From: Streptomyces sp. SID8374
GTDB taxonomy: Bacteria > Actinomycetota > Actinomycetes > Streptomycetales > Streptomycetaceae
Reading direction: 5' to 3'
NCBI RefSeq assembly: GCF_009865135.1
Contig: NZ_WWGH01000001.1
Span: 1,116,001 to 1,180,000, forward strand
Length of the DNA: 64,000 nucleotides
Shown here: in pieces, positions 33,584-42,419 of the stretch
How the letters are laid out: the number at the start of each line of letters is the position of its first letter
Numbering within the stretch: the first letter of the stretch is position 1
The notes under the pieces: generated by a model
The model's input: only the letters and a program-made list of their open reading frames with translations
Database searches by the model: none
Told to the model about the DNA's origin: nothing
Position numbers and translations under genes: made by a program

Positions 33584-34513
33584 ATGACGGCGATTCCCGG
33601 ACCTCTTCAGAGCATGGTCTTCAGGAACGCCGACCTGCCCGCCCTCTTCCACCGTACGGACGCCATCGCGGTGGCCCGCCAGCGCGAGGCCGTGAACACC
33701 ACCAGGGCCCAGCTGGCGCTGCTCGTGGCGGGCACGGTGCCCGCGGCCCTCCCCTGGCACGCCGAGGACGGTCTCGCCGTCCAACTCCTCTACGGCTCAG
33801 CGGTGTTGGCGTACCTGGGTGTCCTGTTCACGACGTACCTCGCCTCCCGCCGCAAAGCAAAGTCGCACTGGCAACTCAACCGCTCAGCAGCGGAGTTCAT
33901 CAAGTCCCTCTGCTGGCGTTACGCGGTCCACGGTTCGCCCTTCGAGAGTGCGGCGCCCCACCCCGAGGCGCTCTTCGCCAACCGGCTGGAGGAGGGGCTC
34001 CAGGAGCTGCGGAAGGTGGGCTGGGCCGATCCGCGCGAGGCGGTGGAGGAGGCCGACGGCGCGGTCATCACCCCGTCCATGCGGGAGTTACGGGACAAGG
34101 CCTTCACCGTACGCAAGGAGACGTATGTACGGGACCGGCTGATCGAACAGCGGCGGTGGTACCGCAGACGGCGGCTGGTCTCCCGGCGCGGGGCGCTCGT
34201 CTGGTCCGGGGCGATCGTCGCGCTGACCCTCCCGGCGCTGGCGCTGAGCGTGGCGCAGGCCTTCGGGGTGGGGCGCTCCCTCGGGCTGACCGGGGTGCTG
34301 TCGGCGGCCGCCGCGGCCTGCCTCGCCTGGAACGAGCTGCGCCGCCACCATCCGCTGATCTCCGCGCACTCCCTGGTGGAGGACGACCTGGAGTCGATGC
34401 AGGCCGCGATGGAGACCACGCTCACCGAGCGGCAGTGGCCGGTGGCGGTCTTCGAGACCGAGCGGATCGTCTCGCCGGAGCACACGGACTGGCTTGTGCG
34501 GCACCGTACCTGA
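33584..34513 (+). CDS. SLATT-domain (DUF4231) membrane protein
   Basis: A 309-aa protein with two pairs of membrane helices: LALLVAGTVPAALPW and LLYGSAVLAYLGVLFTTYLA near the N-terminus, then ALVWSGAIVALTLPALALSV and LTGVLSAAAAACLAW, each followed by a charged helical stretch. This double arrangement is that of SLATT_3 plus SLATT_1 proteins, predicted pore-forming effectors associated with SLOG and SMODS nucleotide sensors. Residue 169 is encoded by TTA (34088-34090), so translation needs bldA. The ATG at 33584 has GGGAG five bases upstream. It is divergent from fxsA and ends 7 bases from the converging SLOG gene. Confidence 0.82.
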   Translation: MTAIPGPLQSMVFRNADLPALFHRTDAIAVARQREAVNTTRAQLALLVAGTVPAALPWHAEDGLAVQLLYGSAVLAYLGVLFTTYLASRRKAKSHWQLNRSAAEFIKSLCWRYAVHGSPFESAAPHPEALFANRLEEGLQELRKVGWADPREAVEEADGAVITPSMRELRDKAFTVRKETYVRDRLIEQRRWYRRRRLVSRRGALVWSGAIVALTLPALALSVAQAFGVGRSLGLTGVLSAAAAACLAWNELRRHHPLISAHSLVEDDLESMQAAMETTLTERQWPVAVFETERIVSPEHTDWLVRHRT

Positions 34514-34520
34514 GCGGCTG

Positions 34521-35000
34521 TCACACCCGCTCCACGCCGTCCCGCCAGATGACGGTGACCGGGCGGCCCAGCGTACGGGCATAGGTCACGATGTCACCGG
34601 TGCCGCCGAGGCCCCGGGCCGGGCGGCCGTCCCAGACGGCGAGCAGCAGGTCGCAGTGGTCGGCGATGTAGGCGCCCGCCGCGTAGTACGCCTCGTCGGT
34701 GGAGTGCGGGAAGTGCAGCCGGACCTCCTGGGCGGCGCGGGACTTGAGGAGGCGGTAGCGCTCCAGGTCGGCGGTGGACTCGAAGCAGGCCTCGTAGTCG
34801 CCGCTGGGGATCACCACGGTCAGCTTGGCGCCGCAGTCGAGGGCGAGGCCGGCGAAGAGCTGGTCCGCGCCGACCGCCAGGCTGGAGAGCGCCTCGGTGG
34901 CGCCGTCGAGTCCGCACAGGGCGGCCCGCAGTCCGGCGAGCACATGGGCCCGGGCGCCGGCGGGGATGGTGCGGTGACCGGTGATTCCGATGCGATTCAC
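34521..35000 (-). CDS. SLOG-like Rossmannoid nucleotide-sensor protein
   Basis: A 159-aa Rossmann-type protein. The N-terminal IGITGHRTIP loop, AVGADQLFAGLAL, VVIPSGDYE, CDLLLAVWDG and GGTGDIVTYAR are the pattern of SLOG/LOG-related ligand-binding domains, in which G-x-x-G-H and GGTGD line a nucleotide pocket. SLOG proteins are predicted sensors of NAD derivatives or nucleotide signals in conflict systems, often with SLATT effectors, which fits the neighbour. The GTG start follows AGGTCC, a modest site. It converges on the SLATT gene with only 7 bases between. Enzymatic activity is not excluded. Confidence 0.75.
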   Translation of the reverse strand: MNRIGITGHRTIPAGARAHVLAGLRAALCGLDGATEALSSLAVGADQLFAGLALDCGAKLTVVIPSGDYEACFESTADLERYRLLKSRAAQEVRLHFPHSTDEAYYAAGAYIADHCDLLLAVWDGRPARGLGGTGDIVTYARTLGRPVTVIWRDGVERV

Positions 35001-35080
35001 GGACCTGGGACCCCCTGGTGTCGGCGCTTCCCGTGCGACCGGCCGTGGCGACATCCTCTCAAGAGCCGGGGGGCGCACGG

Positions 35081-35112
35081 GAGCCCCCGTCCGGAATTCC
35101 GGACGGGGGCTC
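35081..35112 (-). terminator. 32-base perfect palindrome, terminator of sprB
   Basis: A gapless 32-base palindrome centred on GAATTC, 80 bases downstream of the sprB stop. As RNA it forms a hairpin of about 14 bp with a GAAUUC-derived tight loop; as DNA it could also bind a dimeric protein. Confidence 0.75.
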
Positions 35113-35191
35113 GTCGGCACGGACGGTTCCGGGCGTGGCCGGTGCGCGGGCCGGGGAACCCGTGCGCCGGTGGGGATACCCGGTGCGCCCG

Positions 35192-36319
<1,128 letters not shown>

Positions 36320-37141
36320 TCAGGCGTCCAGGCGGTTCCGCTCCCCCGCCGGGACCGGCACGGTCAGGGTGTTGCCCGGGGGCGGGAAGGGGCAGATGAA
36401 GTGATCGGCGAAGGCGCACGGCGGCAGCAGCGCGCGGTTGAAGTCGACGTTCACGCTGCCGTCGGCGGCGGGCGCTCCGGGCCGCAGGAAACGGAAGCGG
36501 TAGCTGCCGTTCCCGCTGGTGGCGTCGGCGAAGACGGCCCAGAGCGAACCGTCCGGCTCCACGGCGACCTGGAGCGTGTGCTCGTCCCCGTCCACCGTGA
36601 AGGCGAGCTCCCCGCCGAGCCCGAGACCCCGCTCGGCCCCGTCCGCGTTGGGCACCCGCACGGCCCGCTCCTCGGCGTACGGACGGAAGGTCCCCGGCAG
36701 GGCCCAATTCGGGTCGTACGGGGTGGCGTCGATGGTCGAGAAGGCGTGCCGGGAAGGTGCCGCCGGGTCGAAGTCCCGTACCGCCCAGAGCCCTTCGCGG
36801 CGGAGCACCACCAGCCGCCGCTCGCCCTGCGCCACCCGGGAGTCGTCGATGGGGCCGCGGTCCGCCGAGAGCCGGACCTCGCCGGTCAGCGGCTTGCCGT
36901 CGACCACGATGCCGTTCTCCGCGGTGGCGGTCAGCACCACCTCGTCGCCGTCCTCGCGCCACTGACCCGGGACGGCCGGAATTCGCCCTTCCGGGTAGTC
37001 GGAGAGCCAGTGGGTTCCGGTCAGCGAGAGGGGGCCGTAGGGGGCCGCGACCGCGAGGACGCGCTCCTCGTGCCACCGCTGCCACTCCTGGGCGGCGTCC
37101 GGGTCCCCGGCCTGCTGGTGCTGCTCTGCGTCCGTGCTCAT
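36320..37141 (-). CDS. DUF1684 family protein
   Basis: A 273-aa soluble protein. The DUF1684 signature is plain: EWQRWHEERVLAVAAPYGPLSLTGTHWL at the start, DFNRALLPPCAFADHFICPFPPPGNTL and GERNRL at the end. Family structures show a beta-rich fold with conserved carboxylates, but no established activity. The gene starts 4 bases before the preceding monooxygenase gene ends, so it is the last cistron of the monooxygenase operon by position. Its role in sulfur compound use would be inference from that context. Confidence 0.85.
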   Translation of the reverse strand: MSTDAEQHQQAGDPDAAQEWQRWHEERVLAVAAPYGPLSLTGTHWLSDYPEGRIPAVPGQWREDGDEVVLTATAENGIVVDGKPLTGEVRLSADRGPIDDSRVAQGERRLVVLRREGLWAVRDFDPAAPSRHAFSTIDATPYDPNWALPGTFRPYAEERAVRVPNADGAERGLGLGGELAFTVDGDEHTLQVAVEPDGSLWAVFADATSGNGSYRFRFLRPGAPAADGSVNVDFNRALLPPCAFADHFICPFPPPGNTLTVPVPAGERNRLDA

Positions 37142-37145
37142 GCGA

Positions 37146-38438
37146 TCAACCTTTCCACACCGGCTCCGCGAGGCCGAGGTGCGACCGCAGCGTGGAGCCG
37201 GAGTATTCGGAGCGGAATGCTCCGCTCTCCTGGAGGAGCGGGACGACCCGGTCGACGAAGTCGTCCAGGCCGCCGGGGGTGAGATGCGGTACGAGGATGA
37301 AGCCGTCGGCCGCCCGCTCGTCGACGAACGCGGTCAGCTCCGCCGCGACGGTCTGCGGCGAGCCGATGAACGACTGCCGGGTGGTCGTCTCGATCACCGT
37401 CTGCCGCAGCGAGAGCCCCTTGGCCTCGGCGATCGCGCGCCAGCGGGCGACGACGGCGAACGGGTCCCCGTGCAGGACCCTGCCCTTGACGAGCCCGGAG
37501 TCGAGGACGGGGTCGATCTCGGGGAGCGGCCCGTCGGGGTCGTACGCGGAGAGGTCCGTGCCCCAGAGCTGCTCGGCGGCGAGGATCGCGTTCTGCGGGG
37601 AGACCTGCCGGCGGCGGATCTCGTACGCGCGCTCCTGCGCCTCGGCATCGTTGTCGCCGACCACCACGGTGACCCCGGGCATGATCTTGAGGTCGTCGGG
37701 CTGCCGCCCGTACGCGGCGAGCCGGCCCTTGACGTCGGCGTAGAAGTCGCGGCCCGCCTCCAGGGTGCCGTGCCGGGTGAAGATGATGTCGGCGGCGGAG
37801 GCGGCGAACTCGCGGCCCTCGCCGGAGTCCCCGGCCTGGATCACCACCGGGTGGCCCTGCGGGGAGCGGGGCACGGTGAACTCGCCGGAGATCGTGAACT
37901 GTTCGCCCTCGTGCGCGAAGGGCCGCGACTCGCCGTCCGGCGTCCAGGAGTCCCACAGCTCGCGGGCGGTGGCGACGAACTCGGCGGCCCGGGTGTAGCG
38001 GTCGGCCCGGTCCAGATAGCCGCCCCGGCGGAAGTTCTCCCCGGTGAAGGCGTCGGAGGAGGTCACCACGTTCCAGGCGGCGCGCCCCTCGCTGAGGTGG
38101 TCGAGGGTGGCGAGCCGGCGGGCCAGCTCGTAGGGCTCGTTGAAGGTGGCGTTGACGGTGGCGGCGAGGCCGAGCCGTTCGGTGACGGCGGCCAGCGCGT
38201 TCAGCACGGTCAGCGACTCGGGGCGGCCGACGACGTCGAGGTCGTGGATGCGGCCGTTGTGCTCGCGCAGCCGCAGCCCCTCGGCGAGGAAGAAGAAGTC
38301 GAACTTGCCGCGCTCCGCCGTCCTGGCCAGATGCACGAAGGACGAGAAGTCGATCTGGCTGCGGGAGCGGGGGTCGGCCCACACGGTGGTGGCGTTGACG
38401 CCCGGGAAGTGCGCGGCCAGATGCATGGTGCGGGGCAC
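37146..38438 (-). CDS. LLM-class flavin monooxygenase (NtaA/DszA/SnaA-like)
   Basis: A 430-aa flavin-dependent monooxygenase of the NtaA/SnaA/DszA branch: MHLAAHFPGVNATTVW, FDFFFLAEGLRLREHNGRIHDLDVVGRPE, TSSDAFTGENFRRGG and VIQAGDSGEGREFAA. These FMNH2-using enzymes cut C-S or C-N bonds in organosulfur or aminocarboxylate compounds using a separate flavin reductase, which is not encoded nearby. GTG 38438 has GGAGG and lies 2 bases after the stop of the companion monooxygenase. The neighbouring ABC transporter and the cysteine leader peptide support organosulfur as substrate. Confidence 0.88.
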   Translation of the reverse strand: MPRTMHLAAHFPGVNATTVWADPRSRSQIDFSSFVHLARTAERGKFDFFFLAEGLRLREHNGRIHDLDVVGRPESLTVLNALAAVTERLGLAATVNATFNEPYELARRLATLDHLSEGRAAWNVVTSSDAFTGENFRRGGYLDRADRYTRAAEFVATARELWDSWTPDGESRPFAHEGEQFTISGEFTVPRSPQGHPVVIQAGDSGEGREFAASAADIIFTRHGTLEAGRDFYADVKGRLAAYGRQPDDLKIMPGVTVVVGDNDAEAQERAYEIRRRQVSPQNAILAAEQLWGTDLSAYDPDGPLPEIDPVLDSGLVKGRVLHGDPFAVVARWRAIAEAKGLSLRQTVIETTTRQSFIGSPQTVAAELTAFVDERAADGFILVPHLTPGGLDDFVDRVVPLLQESGAFRSEYSGSTLRSHLGLAEPVWKG

Positions 38439-38440
38439 GG

Positions 38441-39517
38441 TCAGGCCTCCTTCGAAGCGGCCCTGGCGGTCGCGTAGCGGCTGGCGGGGCGGAGCAGCCC
38501 CAGGTGTTCGCGCAGGGTTCCGCCGGGATGGAAGGTGCGGAAGAGGCTGCGGTGCTGGAGGAGGGCGACGGTGCCGTTGACGATCCGTTCGAGGTCGCGC
38601 TCCGGGGTGATGGGGGTGAGGTGGAAGCCGTCGGACGCCCCCGCCCGGTGCCACTGGGCGATGAGGTCGGCGAGGTCGACCGGGCCGCCCCGGAAGTAGG
38701 TGCCGCGCCCGGCGAGTTGGGGGCCGCTCTCCAGTCCGGGTTCGGGAGCGCTCTCGACGTCGCCGAGGTCGACGGTGAGCGCGACGAGGACCCGCAGCGC
38801 GTCCGGGTCGCGCCCGTGGGCCGAGGCCTTGGCGCGCAGCTCGTCCCGGAGCGCGGCGGCCTGCTCGGGGCTGGTGGCCCGGATGTGGATGACGTCGGCG
38901 TGCCGGGCGGCGGCCTCCTTGGAGGGGGCGCCGACGGCGTCGATGACGGTGACGGGGTTCCCCTGGGGCGGGCGCGGCACGATGGCGGGGCCCTTCACCG
39001 TGAAGGTGGTGCCCTCGAAGTCGACGTAGTGCAGCTTCTCCCGGTCGATGAAGCGTCCGGTCGCGGTGTCCCGGATCTCCGCGTCGTCCTCCCAGCTGTC
39101 CCAGAGCCGCGCGGAGACGTCGGCGACCTCTCCGGCCTCCTGCCACAGGGCGGCGGGCGGGGCGGCCGGGCGGCGGCCGAAGAGCCGGGCCTCGGCCTCG
39201 GTGGTGGAGACGTCGGCGTGCCAGCCGGCCCGGCCGTTGCTGACCCAGTCCAGGGTGGCGACGGCCGAGGAGACGTGGAACGGTTCGGTGTGGGTGGTGG
39301 TGACGGTCGGGACGAGGCCGATGCGGTCGGTGGCGGGCGCGACGCGGGCGAGGACCGCGAGCGCGTCGAGGCCGGGGCGGGCGAAGGAGTCGCCGAGGGT
39401 GACGTAGTCGAGGGCGCCGCCTTCGGCGAGCCGGGCGAGGCGGAGGTAGTGGCCGGCGTCGTAGTGCGGCGGGCCGCCGATCTCGGCGGCCAGGTGGAGG
39501 GGTTTACGGGCGGACAT
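38441..39517 (-). CDS. LLM-class flavin monooxygenase, second enzyme
   Basis: A 358-aa bacterial-luciferase-like monooxygenase: KPLHLAAEIGG at the start, GGALDYVTLGDSFARPGLD, RIGLVPTVTTTHTEPFHVSS and WHADVSTTEAEARLFGR. It is shorter than and diverged from its neighbour, so the two probably act on different substrates or steps. I chose ATG 39517 with GAGAGG upstream; the frame open to 39574 adds 19 residues without a site. It heads a small operon with the second monooxygenase and the DUF1684 gene, separated from the ABC transporter genes by a hairpin. Confidence 0.87.
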   Translation of the reverse strand: MSARKPLHLAAEIGGPPHYDAGHYLRLARLAEGGALDYVTLGDSFARPGLDALAVLARVAPATDRIGLVPTVTTTHTEPFHVSSAVATLDWVSNGRAGWHADVSTTEAEARLFGRRPAAPPAALWQEAGEVADVSARLWDSWEDDAEIRDTATGRFIDREKLHYVDFEGTTFTVKGPAIVPRPPQGNPVTVIDAVGAPSKEAAARHADVIHIRATSPEQAAALRDELRAKASAHGRDPDALRVLVALTVDLGDVESAPEPGLESGPQLAGRGTYFRGGPVDLADLIAQWHRAGASDGFHLTPITPERDLERIVNGTVALLQHRSLFRTFHPGGTLREHLGLLRPASRYATARAASKEA

Positions 39518-39608
39518 TGCGGGACCTCTCGGGTCGGCGGTCGGGCGGGGGCCTCGCGGAACGGTCCTGGTCATCGGCGGTGCGAGGCCCCGGAGAGGGA
39601 GACCTGCC

Positions 39609-39652
39609 GGGCCTCGCGGGAGCGGCCGGACGGTGCCGGTCCCGCGAGGCCC
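39609..39652 (-). terminator. Hairpin between the ABC transporter operon and the monooxygenase genes
   Basis: A 13-bp perfect stem (39609-39621 with 39640-39652) with an 18-base loop, beginning 8 bases after the stop of the binding-protein gene. It may end the transporter transcript fully or partly. Confidence 0.7.
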
Positions 39653-39659
39653 GAGCGGG

Positions 39660-40634
39660 TCAGCTCTTGGTCTTGGGCAGGCCGGGCGGGTTGATCTCGG
39701 ACTTCTCCACGGCCTCGCCGGTCAGGCCCCAGCGCTTGAGGACCTTGCCGTACGAGCCGTCCTCGATGATGTGGTCGATCGCGGCGGCGTACGCCTCGAC
39801 CAGGCCGCTGTCCTTCTTGGTGGTCGCGGCGATCTTGCCCTGGAGGTCGCCGCCTGCCCCGGAGATCTGTCCGGCGATCTCGCTCTGGCCGGCCGTCGCC
39901 ACGTGGTAGGCGGCGGACGGGCTCGGGCCGAGGTGGGCGTCGATCCGGCCCGACTGGAGGGGCAGGTAGTAGTCGTTCTCCTTCTGGAAATACTTGATCT
40001 CCACGGGCTTGCGCCCGGCCTTGACGTTCTCCTCGCTCCACTCGACGAGGATCTTCTCCTGGTTGGTGCCGGAGGAGACCGAGATCGTCTTGCCTGCGAC
40101 GTCGGCGGGGCCGTTCACCTTCCAGCCGGAGCCCTTCTTGGCCTCGAAGGCGATGTTGTCCAGCCGGTAGGTGGCGAAGTCGTACTTCTCCTTGCGCTCC
40201 TCGGTCACGGTGACGTTGGAGAGGACCGCGTCGAACTTGGAGCTGTCCAGGCCGACGAAGAGGTTCTCCCAGGAGACCTGCTCGAACTCCGGCTTCAGGC
40301 CCAGGGTGTCGGCGACGAGGGTGGCGATGTCGATCTCGGAGCCGATGCGGGTCTTGTCGTCGGTGGCGTAGAAGCCGAGCGGCGGCACGGCGTCCGCGCT
40401 CGCCCCGATCTTGAGGGTGCCGCGCTTGCGGATCGCCTCGGGTACGAGGTCGGCGACGGCGTCCACCTTCTTGCCTCTGAGGCGGTCCTGGTCGGGACTG
40501 GTGTTGATCCCGGTGTCCTTCTTGTCCTTGGACGCGGCCACGTCGGTGGAGGCGTCGGAGTTGCCGCAGGCGGTGAGCAGTCCGGTGGCGGTGAGTGTGG
40601 CGATGGCGAGGGTGATGCTGCGGCGGACGGACAC
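39660..40634 (-). CDS. ABC transporter substrate-binding lipoprotein (family 3, amino-acid type)
   Basis: A 324-aa lipoprotein. The signal peptide ends in lipobox LLTAC with Cys23 as lipidation site. The mature part is a family 3 binding protein: [58 protein letters not shown] and a C-terminal [12 protein letters not shown]. Such receptors bind amino acids or related sulfur compounds (cystine, taurine-like) for the cognate importer. It begins 51 bases after the ATPase gene, closing the transporter operon. Ligand contacts are not certain enough to name the substrate. Confidence 0.9.
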   Translation of the reverse strand: MSVRRSITLAIATLTATGLLTACGNSDASTDVAASKDKKDTGINTSPDQDRLRGKKVDAVADLVPEAIRKRGTLKIGASADAVPPLGFYATDDKTRIGSEIDIATLVADTLGLKPEFEQVSWENLFVGLDSSKFDAVLSNVTVTEERKEKYDFATYRLDNIAFEAKKGSGWKVNGPADVAGKTISVSSGTNQEKILVEWSEENVKAGRKPVEIKYFQKENDYYLPLQSGRIDAHLGPSPSAAYHVATAGQSEIAGQISGAGGDLQGKIAATTKKDSGLVEAYAAAIDHIIEDGSYGKVLKRWGLTGEAVEKSEINPPGLPKTKS

Positions 40635-40685
40635 GTACGTACTCCTTGTGGATGGTGCGGATGGGGTGGGGCGGGGAGGAGCGGT

Positions 40686-41459
40686 TCAGAGAACCTTGGA
40701 GAGGAACGCTCGGGTGCGTTCCTGGGTCGGGTGGTCCAGAACGTCGGCGGGCGGGCCCTGTTCGACGATCCGGCCCTCGTCCATGAAGACGACGGTGTCG
40801 GCGACCTCACGGGCGAAGCCGATCTCATGGGTGACGACGATCATCGTGGTGCCGCCGTGCGCCAGGTCCTTGATGACGTCCAGGACCTCGCCGACGAGCT
40901 CCGGGTCCAGTGCGGACGTCGGCTCGTCGAAGAGCAGCAGCCGGGGCTCCAGCGCCAGGGCGCGGGCGATGGCGACGCGCTGCTGCTGGCCGCCGGAGAG
41001 CTGGGCGGGGTAGGCCGAGGCCTTGTCGGCGAGGCCGACCCGGGCGAGCAGCTTCTCCGCCGCTTCGACGGCCTCCTTGCGGGGGCGGCGCAGCGCGGAG
41101 ACCGGCGCCTCGATGATGTTCTCCACCACGGTGAGGTGGGGGAAGAGGTTGAAGTTCTGGAAGACGAACCCGATCTTGGTGCGCTGGCGCAGCACCTCGC
41201 GCTCGCGGAGTTCGTAGAGCTTGTTGCCGTCCCTGCGGTAGCCGACGAGGGTGCCGTCGACGCTGATCCAGCCCTGGTCGACCTTCTCCAGGTGGTTGAT
41301 GGTGCGCAGCAGGGTGGACTTGCCGGAGCCGGAGGGGCCGAGGATGACGGTGACCTCGCCGGGCCGCACGGACAGGTCGACGCCGCGCAGCACCTCCAGG
41401 GAGCCGAAGTTCTTGTGTACGGAGCGGATCTCGACCATGGCTTCGCTGGGTGCGCTCAT
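40686..41459 (-). CDS. ABC transporter ATPase, polar amino-acid type
   Basis: A 257-aa ATP-binding subunit. Walker A is GPSGSGKST, the Q-loop [13 protein letters not shown] is typical of GlnQ/HisP proteins, the signature is LSGGQQQR, Walker B is [12 protein letters not shown], and the H-loop is [22 protein letters not shown]. It powers both permeases in the cluster, since only one ATPase is encoded. Its ATG overlaps the stop of the preceding permease gene (ATGA, 41456-41459). Confidence 0.95.
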   Translation of the reverse strand: MSAPSEAMVEIRSVHKNFGSLEVLRGVDLSVRPGEVTVILGPSGSGKSTLLRTINHLEKVDQGWISVDGTLVGYRRDGNKLYELREREVLRQRTKIGFVFQNFNLFPHLTVVENIIEAPVSALRRPRKEAVEAAEKLLARVGLADKASAYPAQLSGGQQQRVAIARALALEPRLLLFDEPTSALDPELVGEVLDVIKDLAHGGTTMIVVTHEIGFAREVADTVVFMDEGRIVEQGPPADVLDHPTQERTRAFLSKVL

Positions 41460-42373
41460 CGCACGGCCCCCTTGGAGTAGTGGCGTTCGACGTAGTACTG
41501 GATGATCGAGAGGGCGGTGGTCAGGAGGATGTACCAGGCGGTGGCGACCATCAGCAGGGGGACGACCCGGCCGCTGCGGCCGTAGACGACCTGCACCTGG
41601 TAGAAGAGTTCGCCGATCGCCATGACGGAGACGATCGAGGTGCCTTTGAAGAGCGAGATGATCTCGTTGGCCGCGTTGGGCAGGATGGAGCGCATAGCCT
41701 GCGGCAGCACGATCCGGCGCAGCTGCCGGAACTTGGGGATGCCGAGGGCGGCCGCCGCTTCCAACTGCCCGCCGCCGACGGCCAGTACGCCACCGCGCAC
41801 GATCTCCGCCGCGTACGCCGCCTGGTGCAGCGCGAGCCCGAGGACGGCCGCGCTGACCGCGCCCACCAGGTTCATCGTGTCGAAGGTGAAGAAGCCCGGC
41901 CCGAACGGGATGCCGAACTTCAACTCCTTGTACAGATAGGCCAGGTTGAACCAGAACAGCAGCTGCACGATGAGCGGGATCGACCGGAACGCCCAGATGT
42001 AGCCGTACGCGACCGTCCGCAGGAACGGGCTGGCCGACAGCCGCATGAACGCCAGCACGATGCCGAGCGCGAAGCCGAGGACCGTGCCGTAGAAGGTCAG
42101 CTGGAGGGTGAGCCAGACGGCCTTGAGGATGACCGGCGCGGTGAAGAACTGCGCGAAGACGTCCCATTCCCAACCGGGGTTGGTGACCAGCCCGTTGATG
42201 AACTGGGCGACCAGGACGGCGGTCACGGCGACGGCGACCCAGCGCCAGGGGTGGCGGGCCGGGACGACGGTCAGCTCTCCGTAGTCGGTGCCGGGGTCGG
42301 CGCCTTTCCCGGGGGGCAGGCCGTCGGGGGTGCCGGCGGCTGGATCGATGGGTGGATCGCTGGTCAGCGACAT
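41456..42373 (-). CDS. ABC transporter permease, HisM/GlnP type
   Basis: A 305-aa permease. A cytoplasmic N-terminal tail of about 40 aa precedes five or six helices, and the EAA loop [29 protein letters not shown] is the ATPase docking site. The sequence [25 protein letters not shown] is characteristic of polar amino-acid permeases. AAGGA lies about 8 bases before the start. It is related to, but clearly distinct from, the permease at 44258-45127; the two may form a heterodimer, as HisM and HisQ do. Confidence 0.92.
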   Translation of the reverse strand: MSLTSDPPIDPAAGTPDGLPPGKGADPGTDYGELTVVPARHPWRWVAVAVTAVLVAQFINGLVTNPGWEWDVFAQFFTAPVILKAVWLTLQLTFYGTVLGFALGIVLAFMRLSASPFLRTVAYGYIWAFRSIPLIVQLLFWFNLAYLYKELKFGIPFGPGFFTFDTMNLVGAVSAAVLGLALHQAAYAAEIVRGGVLAVGGGQLEAAAALGIPKFRQLRRIVLPQAMRSILPNAANEIISLFKGTSIVSVMAIGELFYQVQVVYGRSGRVVPLLMVATAWYILLTTALSIIQYYVERHYSKGAVR

Positions 42374-42419
42374 GGCGGGGTTCCTTGGGAGCGGTGGTAC
42401 GGGAAGGTCTGCGGCGGGT

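Noticed and set aside
37146..39146. 666-aa version of the first monooxygenase
   Set aside because: The extra N-terminal 235 residues are an out-of-frame shadow of the second monooxygenase; the GTG at 38438 with GGAGG gives the normal family length.
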